Source: Syngnathus acus (taxonomy: Eukaryota; Chordata; Actinopteri; Syngnathiformes; Syngnathidae). Taken from it: a stretch of DNA of 64,000 nt. The notes under the pieces are model-generated. The model ran no database searches, was not told where the DNA came from, and saw only the letters and a list, made by a program, of their open reading frames with translations. Every line of letters starts with the position of its first letter. Position 1 is the first letter of the stretch. Positions 10,903 to 21,668 of the stretch are shown here, in pieces. The DNA is taken from positions 10,529,913 to 10,593,912 of the forward strand of contig NC_051093.1 of assembly GCF_901709675.1 (NCBI RefSeq), given 5' to 3'. Both the position numbers and the translations under genes were made by a program.

Positions 10903-12120
10903 CCCCCCCCCCACACACACCTTTTTGATTTAAGGACTTGCTTGACACTCCCAGGCAGAGGCGCAACTACCAACATTCTGAGGGGCAGGCGTGCCACCGA
11001 CCACCCGCCTCCCCCTTTTTACTGGTTGAATTATTCCTATCTGATGTCATCACTGGTGTCCTCTACGGCAAATGTCTTGATGTATGTCCCCTTCAGCACT
11101 TGCCTGTATCCTATGTGGTCTAATACGCACGCAATAATAGCTTTGAATGAATTTGACATCTTGCTCATTTTTACATTCAACTCATGTTTGGAAATGAAGC
11201 ACTTGGTGTCAAGGGAAGGGGATGTTCCTACACTTGCAACTAACATTAGACCAACCTGTCACCTTTCCTTTTTACTTTTCAAATTTGCCGCATGGCTCTT
11301 AATAGACTCGGAGCAAGAACACAGCCACGGACCTATCGTTAGAATTCCTGTACACTTGTATCTTTGCGTCTGCAATTTCTACCAAAGTTGACAAATGCTC
11401 CTCTTTGACGACTTCATGAAAATAGTGCTAATTCACACTAGAGTTGTAGCCAAAATATATACGATGTACATATAACAAGGCTTTTCTTTTGGTAAAAATG
11501 ACTATGTATAGTAAGGCTTTTTTTATTTGTAGAAAATAACCATGTATATATATAGTGAGGCTTTTTTGTTTTCTTTAAAAAAAAAAAAAAAAAGAAAAGG
11601 CCAAGCATAGTAAGGCTTTTTTTCTTTTTTTTTTTTAAACACTTTCTCTCACAAAATGATTCTCTCTGCTCTCAGGACTTTTCATTAAGTACCACAGCCA
11701 GTATAAAAAAAAAAAAAGATAGAAGATAAGCATGTAATGCGTCTGCCTTGCAGTTCAAGATTCAAGAGTTGGAGGTTTTGAGTCTGGAGTTGTCATGTTC
11801 TCTGATGTTAACCCCTATCCACACTGAGCGTCAAACAAATGCGAATGTGGCGTTCTCGTCAGGTTCCGTTCAAGGTGGCTAGAGGTTTGCCTGCACTTTT
11901 CTTGTTGGGAGGGAAATGTCAACGTATTCCTCGTGACCAAAAAAAGACTAAAACGGTTGGCGAACGATTTGCAACCTTGAACGAACCCTAACGAAAATGC
12001 GACATTCCCTATCTTTTCATTCAGATCACCGAGTCGTACTTAACGATGCATCCTTCCAACATTTCAAATAGCGGCTCGTGGACGTCACAGTATGCAGATG
12101 GCTCGGGCAGGCCTCTCATT
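10903..12120. other. tail-to-tail interval between nt5c3b and fkbp10
   Basis: Holds the 3' UTRs of both convergent genes. A CCCC/ACAC tract follows the nt5c3b stop. A TTTATT at 11522-11527, AATAAA on the minus strand, could end fkbp10 transcripts with a UTR of about 600 bases. Three approximate copies of AAGGCTTTT(TT) spaced by about 50 bp occur at 11480-11630 with A and T runs. No coding signal. Confidence 0.5.
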
Positions 12121-14921
12121 TTACAACTCGTCCTTCTTGTCGGTTTGTAGCGTCACCTCCTGCGCGACGATCTTCCCGTCCTTGTCGGTGTCCTGACTGT
12201 CGAACATGTCCCGGATGATGTCGTCGGGAGGCACGCCGGGCCTCAGGCGGCCGTTGCCCTGCCGCACCTGCAGCGTGATGAAGTCCGAGAACTACCAGGA
12301 GGAGGAAGGGAGTTGATGTCACAAGATTGGGTCGCGGATGAGCGACATACGTATGTTGACCATTTTGCAGAGTCCCGAAATGTTGCTTTCTTGGGCTGCG
12401 GGGGTTACCTCCCGCAGGGGCACCTGGCCGTCGCCGTCCAGGTCCATGGCGGCGAAGAGAGGCTCGGGGACATCCTCCAGCCACACGAACACGAAGCCGT
12501 CGGGGACGCCTATCTGCAGCTCCACCAACTCCAGCTGGAAAAACAACACGGCGCTGCCCGGGACCACGCCGGCTGCCGGAAACAAGACGCATCGTTAGGT
12601 ACACCTCAACCCGGCCGGGTACTTGCCGAGTGAAAATATCTTCCTACCTCCCTTTTCCCCGTGAGCCCATTGAGGCGGGACCACCACTTCCCTGGCCTCG
12701 CCCACACACATGCCCATCAAACCCTGCTCCACACCCGGGATCACCTCACTGGCCCCCAGCGTGGTGACGGACGGCGAGTCCTGCTGCTCCCTAAGCATAA
12801 GTGCGCACACATATAGAATCAAGATGATAACCTCGTCTGTCTTCTTTCTTTTTTAATGCAAGAAAGTCCACTCTGGGTGTGTATGGAAACCTTGATGCCA
12901 TGCCGGCATTCGTGCTGTTGCCGTGGAAACGTAAAGAGTAGCGGAGAGAGTCCATGCAGGCGGTGAAGAGCGAACGAGCGAGCAGGTGGCGCTCACGAGG
13001 AGTACAGCAGCGTGCCGTCCATCAGCGAGCAGTTGTAGCGGTAACGCAGCCAGTCGTTCTTCTGGCTGCCGGGCCCGCACTCCGCGGGCCGGCGCACTAC
13101 TTTCACCTCCACCGCGTCGTCGGCGTTGTGGAAGTCCAGCACGTGGATGTGGAACACCAGCACGGCCGAGCCGGGGATCAGATCAGCTGAGGGAGGCGTT
13201 TGGTACAAAACAAAACAACAAAACCCAGACAAGCACCTCAACTCCTCGTGCCTCTGCAAACGTTCCAATGATCTCTCCTCTCTGCGGCAACTTACGGACG
13301 CCCTGTCCTCCGTACGCCAAGTGAGGCGGCACCACCACCTTCCTCTTCTCGCCCATACACAGACCCCGCAGGGCTCGGTCCATACCGGCGATGACGTACC
13401 CTCGGCCCACGTAAGTGTTGTATGTGCTGTTCCTCCGGTAGCTGACGCGCACAAACACGATTGGAGATTCGCTGCAATCGATATAGGGCTGTGTCGGCCA
13501 CAGAAGAAAGATGGGCGTTCACCTGGAGTCAAAGGCGGTGCCGTCCTGGAAGGTGCCGTTGTAGTGGTAACGGATGAAGTCCCCGACGGCGCTCCGCCGC
13601 TCGCAGCCTTCCGGGACCTCCAAGACCTCAACCGCGACGTCGTCTTTGTGGTTGAATACGTCCACCATCAGGACTTCAAACAGCAGCGTGGCCTGCGGGG
13701 GTACGCCGCTTCCTGTCGGAGGACACGCCCCGTTTCGAAGATGCAAACGCGCGGACAGAACAAAACGGCCAGCGGTCCGTACCGTGTCCTTTCTCTCCGT
13801 ACGCCAGGAACGGCGGGACGATGATGGTGCGTCTTTCTCCCACGCACATTCCCAGCAGGCCTTCCTCCATGCCCTCGATCAGATCACCTTGCCCCAAGTA
13901 CGTGTCATAGGTCGCGTTCTTCGTGTGGCTGCGACACGTGCGCATGCATTGTTGTTTGCTTAGGGTCGCATTCTTCGTGCGGCTGCAACACGTGCGCGTG
14001 CATTGTTGTTCAGAAACACACACCTGGACAGGAAGGTCTGCCCGGAGAGCAGGGTGCCGTTGTAGTGGTAACGCACAAAGTCGGCGGCGCCGGCGGTGCG
14101 CGCGCATCGCTCGGGTTTGCCGAGCGTGCGGATTTGGACTTTGTCCTCGGAGTTCCAAATGTCTAGCAGCAGCACGTCGTACACCAAGACAGAATTTGGC
14201 GGGATCACGCTGCCTGCCAGATACACATTTGTAAAAGATAGAAAGGACTTGCAGTGCAGTGCAGTGCAGAGAAGAAATGGAGGGAATAAACGTCAAAATG
14301 AGCACTCAAGTAACGTTACGACTTCAACAAGTACTTTGTTACTCTCCGCCGCCACTGCACGAGAATTACCTGATCCCACGCTCCCGTAGGCCAGGTGCGG
14401 CGGCACAGTGATCCTGCGGCGCTCGTTGACACAGGTGCCCAGCAGGCCTCGGTCCATTCCCTGGATGAGACGGCCCACACCCACCTGACTGATGAACGCC
14501 TTACCTCGGATATGACTGATAGATAGAGAGAGAGAGCGAGAGAGAGAGAAAGTGAAATCAATAAAGTTTATGGAATACAGGGCCTGCAACTTGATACACA
14601 ATCAATACCTTACCGCGGGAACTTGAAATCAATGATTCCAAGTTAGCGTTTAAGAGTCAAGCAAACGCGCAGGCGCAGCGCACACCTCGGTGGTTAAACG
14701 CGAACCAATCAAACGTGAGGGAAATGAATTCACCTGGAGTCGAACATCGTTTCGTTCGACTGAAAGGTTCCGTTGAAGTGGTAGCGAACGAAGTCCTCCA
14801 TTTGAACCTCACGGGGGCAACGTTTGGGCATGTGGTAGCGGTCCACCACGACATCCAGTGGCGGAGGCTCGGCGTGACATTGCGAGGTGACGACGTGGAA
14901 GCAAAGCAGCAGAAGAAACAT
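12121..14921 (-). CDS. fkbp10: peptidyl-prolyl isomerase FKBP10 (FKBP65)
   Basis: ER-lumenal peptidyl-prolyl isomerase and chaperone for procollagen and tropoelastin. Ten exons on the minus strand, in transcript order: 14921-14734, 14515-14370, 14213-14024, 13928-13783, 13712-13523, 13441-13296, 13186-12997, 12790-12648, 12572-12409, 12291-12121; 1674 bases, 557 residues (human 582). The N terminus [17 protein letters not shown] is a signal peptide. Four FKBP domains follow with a period of about 112 residues, each encoded by a pair of exons (190 + 146 bases; 190 + 143 for the fourth). Each has the [11 protein letters not shown] and GMD(R/Q)GLLGMCVGE(R/K)R...PPHLAYG signatures. Two EF-hand loops close the protein ([12 protein letters not shown] and [12 protein letters not shown]), then the ER-retrieval signal KDEL. 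FKBP9 is the alternative, but [15 protein letters not shown] and the position beside nt5c3b favour FKBP10. A 54-bp duplication covers the exon 4 acceptor. Confidence 0.95.
13910..14010. repeat. 54-bp tandem duplication across the fkbp10 exon 4 acceptor
   Basis: Copy A starts at 13910 (GGTCGCGTTCTTCGTG) and copy B at 13964 (GGTCGCATTCTTCGTG), a spacing of exactly 54 bp with only a few substitutions. Each copy contains the start of exon 4 and its AG acceptor (minus-strand AG at 13929-13930 and 13983-13984). Confidence 0.88.
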
Positions 14922-15878
14922 TCCGACTTTTGACTTTGAGGAGGAAGCCCAGTGTGCTCATCAGCAGAACTGCATCAGCAGAACATCTTCCAAACGAAAG
15001 ACAAAATGAAAAAAGCGAGTTCCGATGGTGAGTTTCGAAATAACAAAATGACTGTCAAATGTTGACGGCGACGTGCGTGATATGACCCAAATCAGACGAG
15101 TTGAGCCGACTGCAATTGTCCCCATACCCAGTTTGAACGACACTAAATGGAGTGTTCCAACCCCAGGTTATTACCTATTCTTCCAAGGTTATTACCTATC
15201 GACTGAACGAGCCTTGGTTTTATTTTGAAGGGTGCAGATTTAACGTCCGTTTTTCTTCCCTCTTGTCTGACTTGTCAAACTTGACTTATCTTCGTCGTGG
15301 CTGCTGGCGAAAAGAAAAGAAAAGAAAAGAAAAGAAAAGAAAAGAAAAGGGGGAGAGGGGAGTCACCCTTAAAGGAAAACTACAAACCACCCGAAGGTAA
15401 CACGTGTGCATTTCGACGATCAAAAAAGAGCTTTTCCAATTGGGCAGTTAGTAACGGTCCCCCTTGTAAAACGCCCTTCTTGAGGTGGCTTAGACGTGTT
15501 CTGTCTCACTTCTTGCATCATCAGCCTGCAAGCCTTTTAGCACAAATGGTACGAGAAAGTTGCGGAAGCTTTCACTGCTGGCAACTGTGGGCTATGTGTG
15601 TCACGCTCAAACGTTTGTCAAGACAAGAGCGATGGCCCCAACTTCAGGGACGCCTGAACAAAAACACCAAAGTTGGATGAAAAGTTGAAATCAGTGTCGT
15701 GTCCAATTTTCACATTATAATTTTACAATGCTGATTTCTTGGATTGTACGTCGGCACTTCGTCACACTGCTTGCTGTTACCACTCTTACCTTTACTGTCA
15801 TTCATTTCTATTTTGGGACGGAAGAAAAGAAACTGAAAGTAATGTGTAGTATTGTGTTGTTGAATGATCTGCCAGCAG
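14922..15878. other. fkbp10 upstream region
   Basis: The fkbp10 promoter and 5' UTR should lie here, since the start codon is at 14919-14921 on the minus strand. No TATA box or CpG island stands out. An (AAAAG)n tract occupies about 15308-15350. ACCTATTCTTCCAAGGTTATTACCTAT near 15172-15200 is read as two GGTTATTACCTAT copies. A CTCF-like motif, CCAGCAGATGGCAG, lies at 15872-15885. Confidence 0.5.
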
Positions 15879-16061
15879 ATGGCAGAGGCGAGCAGGATTG
15901 CGAGCAGGACTGTGCGAGTGAGAGGCCTGCCGGCAGACGGCTCCTTGAGCAATTAACCGGCCATTTCCTGCGATCCAGAAACGGCGGAGGGGAAATAGAG
16001 TCTGTTCGAGTGGACCCAACAAACCCCAACTGTGCCCTGGTCCAGTTTAAAGACAGTGCAG
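15879..16061 (+). pseudogene. frameshifted RRM/NID-like exon at the IFI35 position
   Basis: From ATG 15879 one frame reads ...SRTVRVRGLPAD and then meets a stop soon after 15939. From 15941 the +2 frame reads LLEQLTGHFLRSRNGGGEIE followed by SVRVDPTNPNCALVQFKDSAG and a GTCAGA donor at 16062. Together these resemble the beta-alpha-beta RRM fold of the NMI/IFI35, RBM43 and PARP10/14 group, where a GLP strand is followed by a helix and an N-G-G-G-E/D turn. About five or six residues expected between LPAD and LLEQ are missing and the frame changes, so the exon looks broken by a small deletion. The position and strand, upstream of and convergent with vat1, match mammalian IFI35. RBM43-like is an equal alternative on motif alone. 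A sequencing indel cannot be excluded. Confidence 0.5.
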
Positions 16062-16131
16062 GTCAGACCTCCACCAAGACGGCAAAGTCGTGTACGTGCT
16101 ACACCGGGCGAACCAGCAAAAATAATGGAGT

Positions 16132-16254
16132 TAAAGTCAGAAAGTGGGAATTCTGACTTTAACGTCAGAATTCTGACTTTATTCTCAGAATTCTGACTTT
16201 AAAATCGGAATTCTGACTTTAAAGTCAGAATTCTGAGAAAAAAAGTCAGAATCC
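16132..16254. repeat. palindromic AGAATTCTGACTTTA minisatellite
   Basis: About five or six imperfect units of roughly 20 bp, each CAGAATTCTGACTTTAAAGT-like. The unit is partly self-complementary (CAGAATTCTG; ACTTTAAAGT), so strands can form hairpins. Sequences of this type are scattered in teleost genomes. Confidence 0.8.
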
Positions 16255-16462
16255 TGTCACCCCTCGTTTTTTCTTCTTCACTGGCCCTAATCCTCTTCCG
16301 TAGCTTGGTGGTGGTAATAGAAATAAAGATAGATTCGGTCAACATTGTCTAGTTCAAGTCATAAAGCGAGGCTATTAAGGGACCCGGAAACTGTTTAAAA
16401 TGATGTAAAAAAAACAACAACACAATGTATCTCCTTGAAATAACACTGGCATTGTCTCCTAG

Positions 16463-16561
16463 TGGCCCAGACTCAACCATGACCCACTGCAAAGTCAACT
16501 TCAGCCTGCCTGGTCACAACAAGCACGCCACCATCAAGGTCACCTACCTGGGATACAAAAA
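16463..16561 (+). other. possible unassigned coding exon
   Basis: Bounded by acceptors at TCTCCTAG (ending 16462) or GGCCCAG (ending 16470) and a GTGGGT donor at 16562. The open frame reads DSTMTHCKVNFSLPGHNK then HATIKVTYLGYK, with codon use like real exons. It can join the 15879-16061 exon in phase if the second acceptor is used. The protein family was not recognised. It may be the next exon of the decayed IFI35-position gene or an unrelated remnant. Confidence 0.3.
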
Positions 16562-18276
16562 GTGGGTGTTAGCTCTTTGTAAAAATACATCATAATCATC
16601 ATACGATTTGCTCTGAATGATTGCCAGGAGCGTCAAGGGCATTATGCGTAAATCCTATTTTGCCTGCCTGCTGGTAATTGTACTATGAACTGTATACATT
16701 TGTGGCTTGAATCTAAAAGTGAAGAAATGAGTTCATGCTTTCTTTTCATTGCATGTTTTTGCACTTGAGAATTCCTCCGTGTCGTAAAGTTAAGCCAATT
16801 GCGAAGGACAATGAGATGTTCCGGCCTGTAATTAATATCTTTGTTGTTGCAAATGTTAAAAAGAAGTTAATCAACTCGGTCAGTGATCTGATTTTATTAT
16901 GCAAAATATTGGAATCGGCATCAGCCTAGGCCTTAGTTAAAGCCGGTCTTGATTGAATCGGACCAATTAAAAAAAACAACAACAGACGTTTTTCCAATTT
17001 CTTGTTATGCTTTTTTTTTTTTTTTATTAGTCCTGGAAAACATGTAAGGCATATGGTAACATTACACACTGAAGCGTTACAAGCTGTAGCGGCCCACTCG
17101 GAGCCTACCCGGAGTCGAGCACAGAAAGAAGCAGCATCGATTCAAAAAGGGTTTTTTCCCCAAAAAATCAAATTTGAAAACAACAACAAAAGTGGTTTTG
17201 ATTGGCGTCGTGTTTTTTTGTGGAGGGTTGCGGTGGATACAAAGTTACACAAGACGCGCATCAATGGTCACGTTTGAGGAAAGCCCGTGTTTCAATGGTG
17301 AGCGTTTGGATGTGGGGGACGAGGGCCGGCGCATTCCTAGACTTAGGTGGCTGCCCGTGCCGGAGGCTTCGCTTGGCAACTTGACACGTGACTTATTCTT
17401 TCTCACACCACATGAACACTAAACTAAGCTGTATATACACACAACATTGTTACATCTTTTGGAACTAAACATGCATCCTAGTACTGTACATTATCAGCCA
17501 ATAATGTCAACTGAGGCCAGGCCGCCTGACCTCATTGGCTGGCCGGCAGGAGGGAGTGGAAAGGACACGTGGAATTTGGGGAACATTTCCACAGACGGGG
17601 CGGGACGCGGACGAGACAGTTGTGCTGTAAATCGAGCTAAAACTGTTGGAAGGACCTGAGAAACCACATGAAAAGAAAAGCGGTATCTGCGCTAGAAGCC
17701 CCAAAAAAAAGACAAGGAATGCGATTGGACGCTTGTTGTCTCAGTGCATTTTTTATCCTCTTTCCTCGCCACACGTGAGATCCAATCCAGAACCGCAACG
17801 TTGGCTCGGAAACTTTCCTCCCGTTGCATAAGTGTCTGGAAACACCGCGAAAGCATTTAAAGATGTCGCGGGAAGTGGCGAGCGGATCCACTTAACACGC
17901 CGTTTACCTCGGAGCTGTACCACATCCAGTGCTTAGGTCCCAGCGGGCTGAGTGTTAGCATTCCTAATGCCAGCCACATATTAAGTTTTAGAAAACAATT
18001 GTCCTGCCTGGACACTTCTGATGCTAGTGCTAGTATCGCGGCTAACATTTGAATCCAGTGCAGTTTTTATCATTATATATGTTTTTTTTTATATCATATT
18101 TATTTATTTGTTTGAAAAATGAATGAATGTTTTCAAATATCTATTCAGGTACAATTTCATACTTTTGAATGGCGATATTGTTTGAGTTGTTGCGACTTTC
18201 TGTCTCTGGCTTGTTTTTTGATGACCACGCAACTGTTGGAATACAATAGCGTATGAGGCTAAAGTGTTTGTCAGTA
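16562..18276. other. intergenic DNA, nothing recognised
   Basis: AT-rich DNA with poly-T and poly-A runs (for example about 17010-17026) and short frames without family resemblance. No splice-bounded coding segment was seen. Confidence 0.5.
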
Positions 18277-18643
18277 GGGCGGCTCAGTGATGCACTGGGT
18301 AGCATGTCCGCATCACAGTTAGGAGGGTGCCGGTTCGATTCCACCTCCGGCCCTCCCTGTGTGGGGTTTGCATGTTGTCCCTGGGCACGCGTGGGTTTTC
18401 TCCGGGCACTCTGGTTTCCTCCCACATCCCAAAAACATGCTTGGTAGGCCGATTGAGCACTCCAAATTGTCCCTAGGTGTGGGTGCGAGTGCGAATGGTT
18501 GTTTGTCTCTGTGTGCCCTGCGATTGGCTGGCAACCGGTTCAGGGTGTCGCCCGCCTACTGCCCGGTGACGGCTGTAGGCCGATAGGCTCCAGCACACCC
18601 GCGACCCCCGTGGGGACGAAGCGGTACAGAAAATGGATGGATG
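18277..18643 (+). mobile_element. tRNA-derived SINE with L2-type ATGG tail
   Basis: The head GGGCGGCTCAGTGATGCACT and the perfect B box GGTTCGATTCC are tRNA-like. The body (TGGGTTTTCTCCGGGCACTC, TTTCCTCCCACATCCCAAAA, CTGCGATTGGCTGGCAACC) and the 3' end AAAATGGATGGATG are the widespread fish retroposon tail shared with L2-clade LINEs. A 12-bp target duplication flanks it: TGTTTGTCAGTA before (18265-18276) and TGTTTGTCACTA after (from 18642), with one mismatch. The family name was not determined. Confidence 0.85.
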
Positions 18644-18734
18644 TTTGTCACTATAGCGGTACTTTGCGAATGTCGTTTTGTTTTTAGTCTCGGTACTCTG
18701 TTTAGAAAACCACTGTGCTAATGTATTCTACTAA

Positions 18735-19661
18735 CAGTGGTCCCCAACCACCGGGCCGCGGACCGGTACCAGTCCGTGGGTCACTTGGTACCAGGCCGCC
18801 AAGCCGCACAGAAAAAAAACATATTTTTATATATTTTTTTTTTATCGACGCGCAATTAATTCAGGTCAAGACGCTCGTCCCGGTCACGTGACATGTTTCC
18901 CCAGTCGAGCCCGCAAAGCTAGCAAAAATGAGTAAGAATTTATTTTGAAAACTATAAAAAAATGTTGGCGATTCTCTCCCAATTACATCCGTCGGTGCAC
19001 CTGTGCCTCTTGACACAGGTTAATTCAGGTCAAGACGCTCGTCCCGCTCACGTGACATGTCACCCCGGCCGAGCCCGCGAAGCAGGCAAAAATGAGCAAG
19101 AAACAGAGATGTTTGGAAAGCTTCTTTGGAAAGGAGAAAAAGCCCAATGAAGAGACGGAAGAAGAAGAGGCTACGACTTCTAAGAAAAGGAAAGCTGAAT
19201 TTTAAAGGACATGGTGACTCTGTCGTGCCAAGCCCACTCTGGATAATATGTGGCGACAGGCTAGCTAACGAGGCAATGAAGCATTCAAAACTGTTTCGGC
19301 ACATGGAGACCAAGCATCCTGCATTAGAAGACAAACCTTTGGAAAGAATTTTTGGAAAGAAAAAATCGTGAACAACAGCACACTTCGGGTGTCATTGTCT
19401 CCGATTACGCCTAGATGGGACCGGCTCGTTTCTGAGAAACAAGCTCAGTGCTCCCGCTAATTCAACGTAATGGCGAGTTTTATTTTTGTGTGCTTTATAT
19501 TCATTTTTATGCCAGTCGTATCATTTTACTTCACCTAGTTTATATATTGATTATAAATTGTATTTATTTCTATAAATGTATTTATTTATATAAAGGCCGG
19601 TCCGCGAGAATATTCCTGACACGTAACCGGTCCGTGGCGCAAAAAAGGTTGGGGACCACTG
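18735..19661 (+). mobile_element. internally deleted hAT transposon with BED-finger remnant
   Basis: Terminal inverted repeats CAGTGGTCCCCAACC (18735) and GGTTGGGGACCACTG (ending 19661), followed inward by further complementary GGACCGGT/ACCGGTCC stretches, are of the hAT type. Inside, plus-strand frames read MSKKQRCLESFFGKEKK (from about 19092) and later ANEAMKHSKLFRHMETKHPAL (read in two parts, about 19263-19330), resembling the N terminus and BED zinc finger of ZBED5-like hAT transposases. The part between and all of the catalytic region are gone. About 80 bp of 5' sequence occurs twice (18856-18936 and 19020-19100). A clear 8-bp target duplication was not seen. The element cannot encode a working transposase. 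Confidence 0.8.
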
Positions 19662-20474
19662 TGGATATAAGAATAATGGCATTTAAGTGGCCTGAGACAT
19701 TTGAGCACAGTATTATCAATTGAGACATGAAGTTTCCCTTTTCCAGACACTAGCTAGTTTCTCTTTTTCAACATCTCACTCGCCGCCACACAAGCTGATG
19801 CAATTATGAAAGCGGGAAAGTAACTTCTACATCACGTATGCTTGGCATTGAAGTGTAAAAATGAACGGCGTCCAGCTCCTTTTCACTGCGACGTGATTGT
19901 AAACACGTGGACGGACGGGGTCACGGCGGACCGCATACGGGAGCTGGTAGAGCACAGTGAAAAGGATCTTTCTGTCAAGTTAGTTAAGGGACGCATTGAG
20001 GTAAACTGTGTGCAAGGGAGGAGGAGGAGGAGGAGGAGGCACAGTGCGGGCCCACAAGCTAGCTCGAGCGACAAACTGACAATCAAAAGCGGGGGGGGGG
20101 GGCAATCAAAAATAATAACAACAACCCTCTCTCGGTGCACATATTTGGGATATTTGTCAGACGCTCTGTAAATTTTGATGAGCATGAAAACCCACCCAAA
20201 AACCACACTTATCGTCAGCATGTGCATATATTTTTTTCGATGCGCTGTAAATATTCAAAGCATTGACAAGCGGAATATTCATTGTCATTTGGCACACGTG
20301 GTTCGGACACAAAAGACACAGCTTGATAATAAAAAGGCTCCCTACGTTGGGGAGTGTTTTTTTTTTTGTTGGTTTTTAGCGGGGGCGTCGGTTTCATCAC
20401 ACATGGCACTTGGAACAGAAGCACCATGCACAGGTTTACAAAGGTCGCCCAACAGATTAGAACAAAACGCACGG

Positions 20475-20477
<3 letters not shown>

Positions 20478-20556
<79 letters not shown>
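20478..20556. repeat. (AC)n microsatellite
   Basis: About 39 uninterrupted CA dinucleotides. Long open frames on both strands here are only translations of the repeat. Confidence 0.97.
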
Positions 20557-20561
<5 letters not shown>

Positions 20562-20627
20562 AAACAATCATAATCTCAAGCGGAGGTGGACAGAATGCAC
20601 GGGTCCACACTCTGCTCGCACTCCAGC

Positions 20628-20642
20628 CCACTGGGGGGCGCC
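20628..20642 (+). promoter_or_regulatory. CTCF-like motif
   Basis: CCACTGGGGGGCGCC resembles the vertebrate CTCF core (CCASYAGRKGGCRS). A second, weaker match is CCATCTAGGGGGCGCC at about 20972-20987. Binding is inferred from motif only. Confidence 0.35.
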
Positions 20643-21654
20643 ACACGCAATCTGGTGAGTGGATGGGGCTGGGGTGCGAGCGCCTTGCTTGTAAATGCAT
20701 TAGGATTAGCAAACAGAGTGCAAAACATACAAAACATCACTTAGTCCTCGTGGTTCGGGCCTTGAATGAGGGGGGCGGGGCCGGGTTAAGGATATCGGTG
20801 GATTCGGCGGTTAGGTCATGGAAAATGATGACCCGAGGACAAATGCATACGCACGCATGCGCACACACACAATGGCACACAGCACATGAGGGAGAGCACT
20901 CATGCTTCACACAACATATTTTTTTCTAATACATGTTTTTTTTATACATTTATAAACAAATTCACCAGTTGCCATCTAGGGGGCGCCTACACAGACAGGC
21001 AGGCAGGCAGAAGGACGGCAAGAGTTAAAACTGAAAAATACAACTGCCGGTTTTAGGAGGGAAAAGGCACAACAACCATAACAAAAAAAAAAGTAACTCG
21101 AAAGCAAGCAGGGATGGGTAAAATACTTCTTTGGATCGCGTAGAATCGTTTACTCGTGTCAAAGTAATCGAGTCAAACTTGCGTCAACTATGGCAAGTTA
21201 AGTCGTCTCAGTCAATACGACCCGATACTGGCATAGAAATGGTAGTTCGGGAAATTCAGGAAAAAAAATCACCCATCTTTCGCAGAGCAAAAAATCGATT
21301 GATTGATTTTTAACATTCAAGGGAAATGTATTAAAAAGACCTCATCGGGGCCTTCTAAAAAACATTTAGTTTGACAGGATACATTGTTTTCCCCAGAATT
21401 TGGTGAGATGCTATGTGAAACCCCTAAATGGCTATTTAGTAATAAGATCAAGATTCCAAACTTGTTACTGATTGACTTGGATTGTGATTCGATTTTGATA
21501 GCCCCAAAACATACATTTGAACCTGGATAGCGTTTTTGTCAAATTTAATGGCTTCTTCAGTATGTTCAAGATTTAAACGAAGCGCAAATGCAATGTTCTT
21601 TTTACGACGAGCCCTTATTATTAATGTGACAGTGAGCTCGAAGTAGCCAAACGA

Positions 21655-21668
21655 CCACTAGGCGGCAG
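21655..21668 (+). promoter_or_regulatory. CTCF-like motif
   Basis: CCACTAGGCGGCAG differs from the core consensus at one position. It lies about 0.9 kb downstream of the vat1 stop. Motif evidence only. Confidence 0.35.

Noticed and set aside
12121-14921. fkbp10 as FKBP9
   Set aside because: Both have four FKBP domains and EF hands, but the first-domain sequence and the nt5c3b neighbour fit FKBP10.
20215-20929. Open frames with poly-His/Thr or poly-Cys/Val
   Set aside because: Translations of the (AC)n microsatellite.
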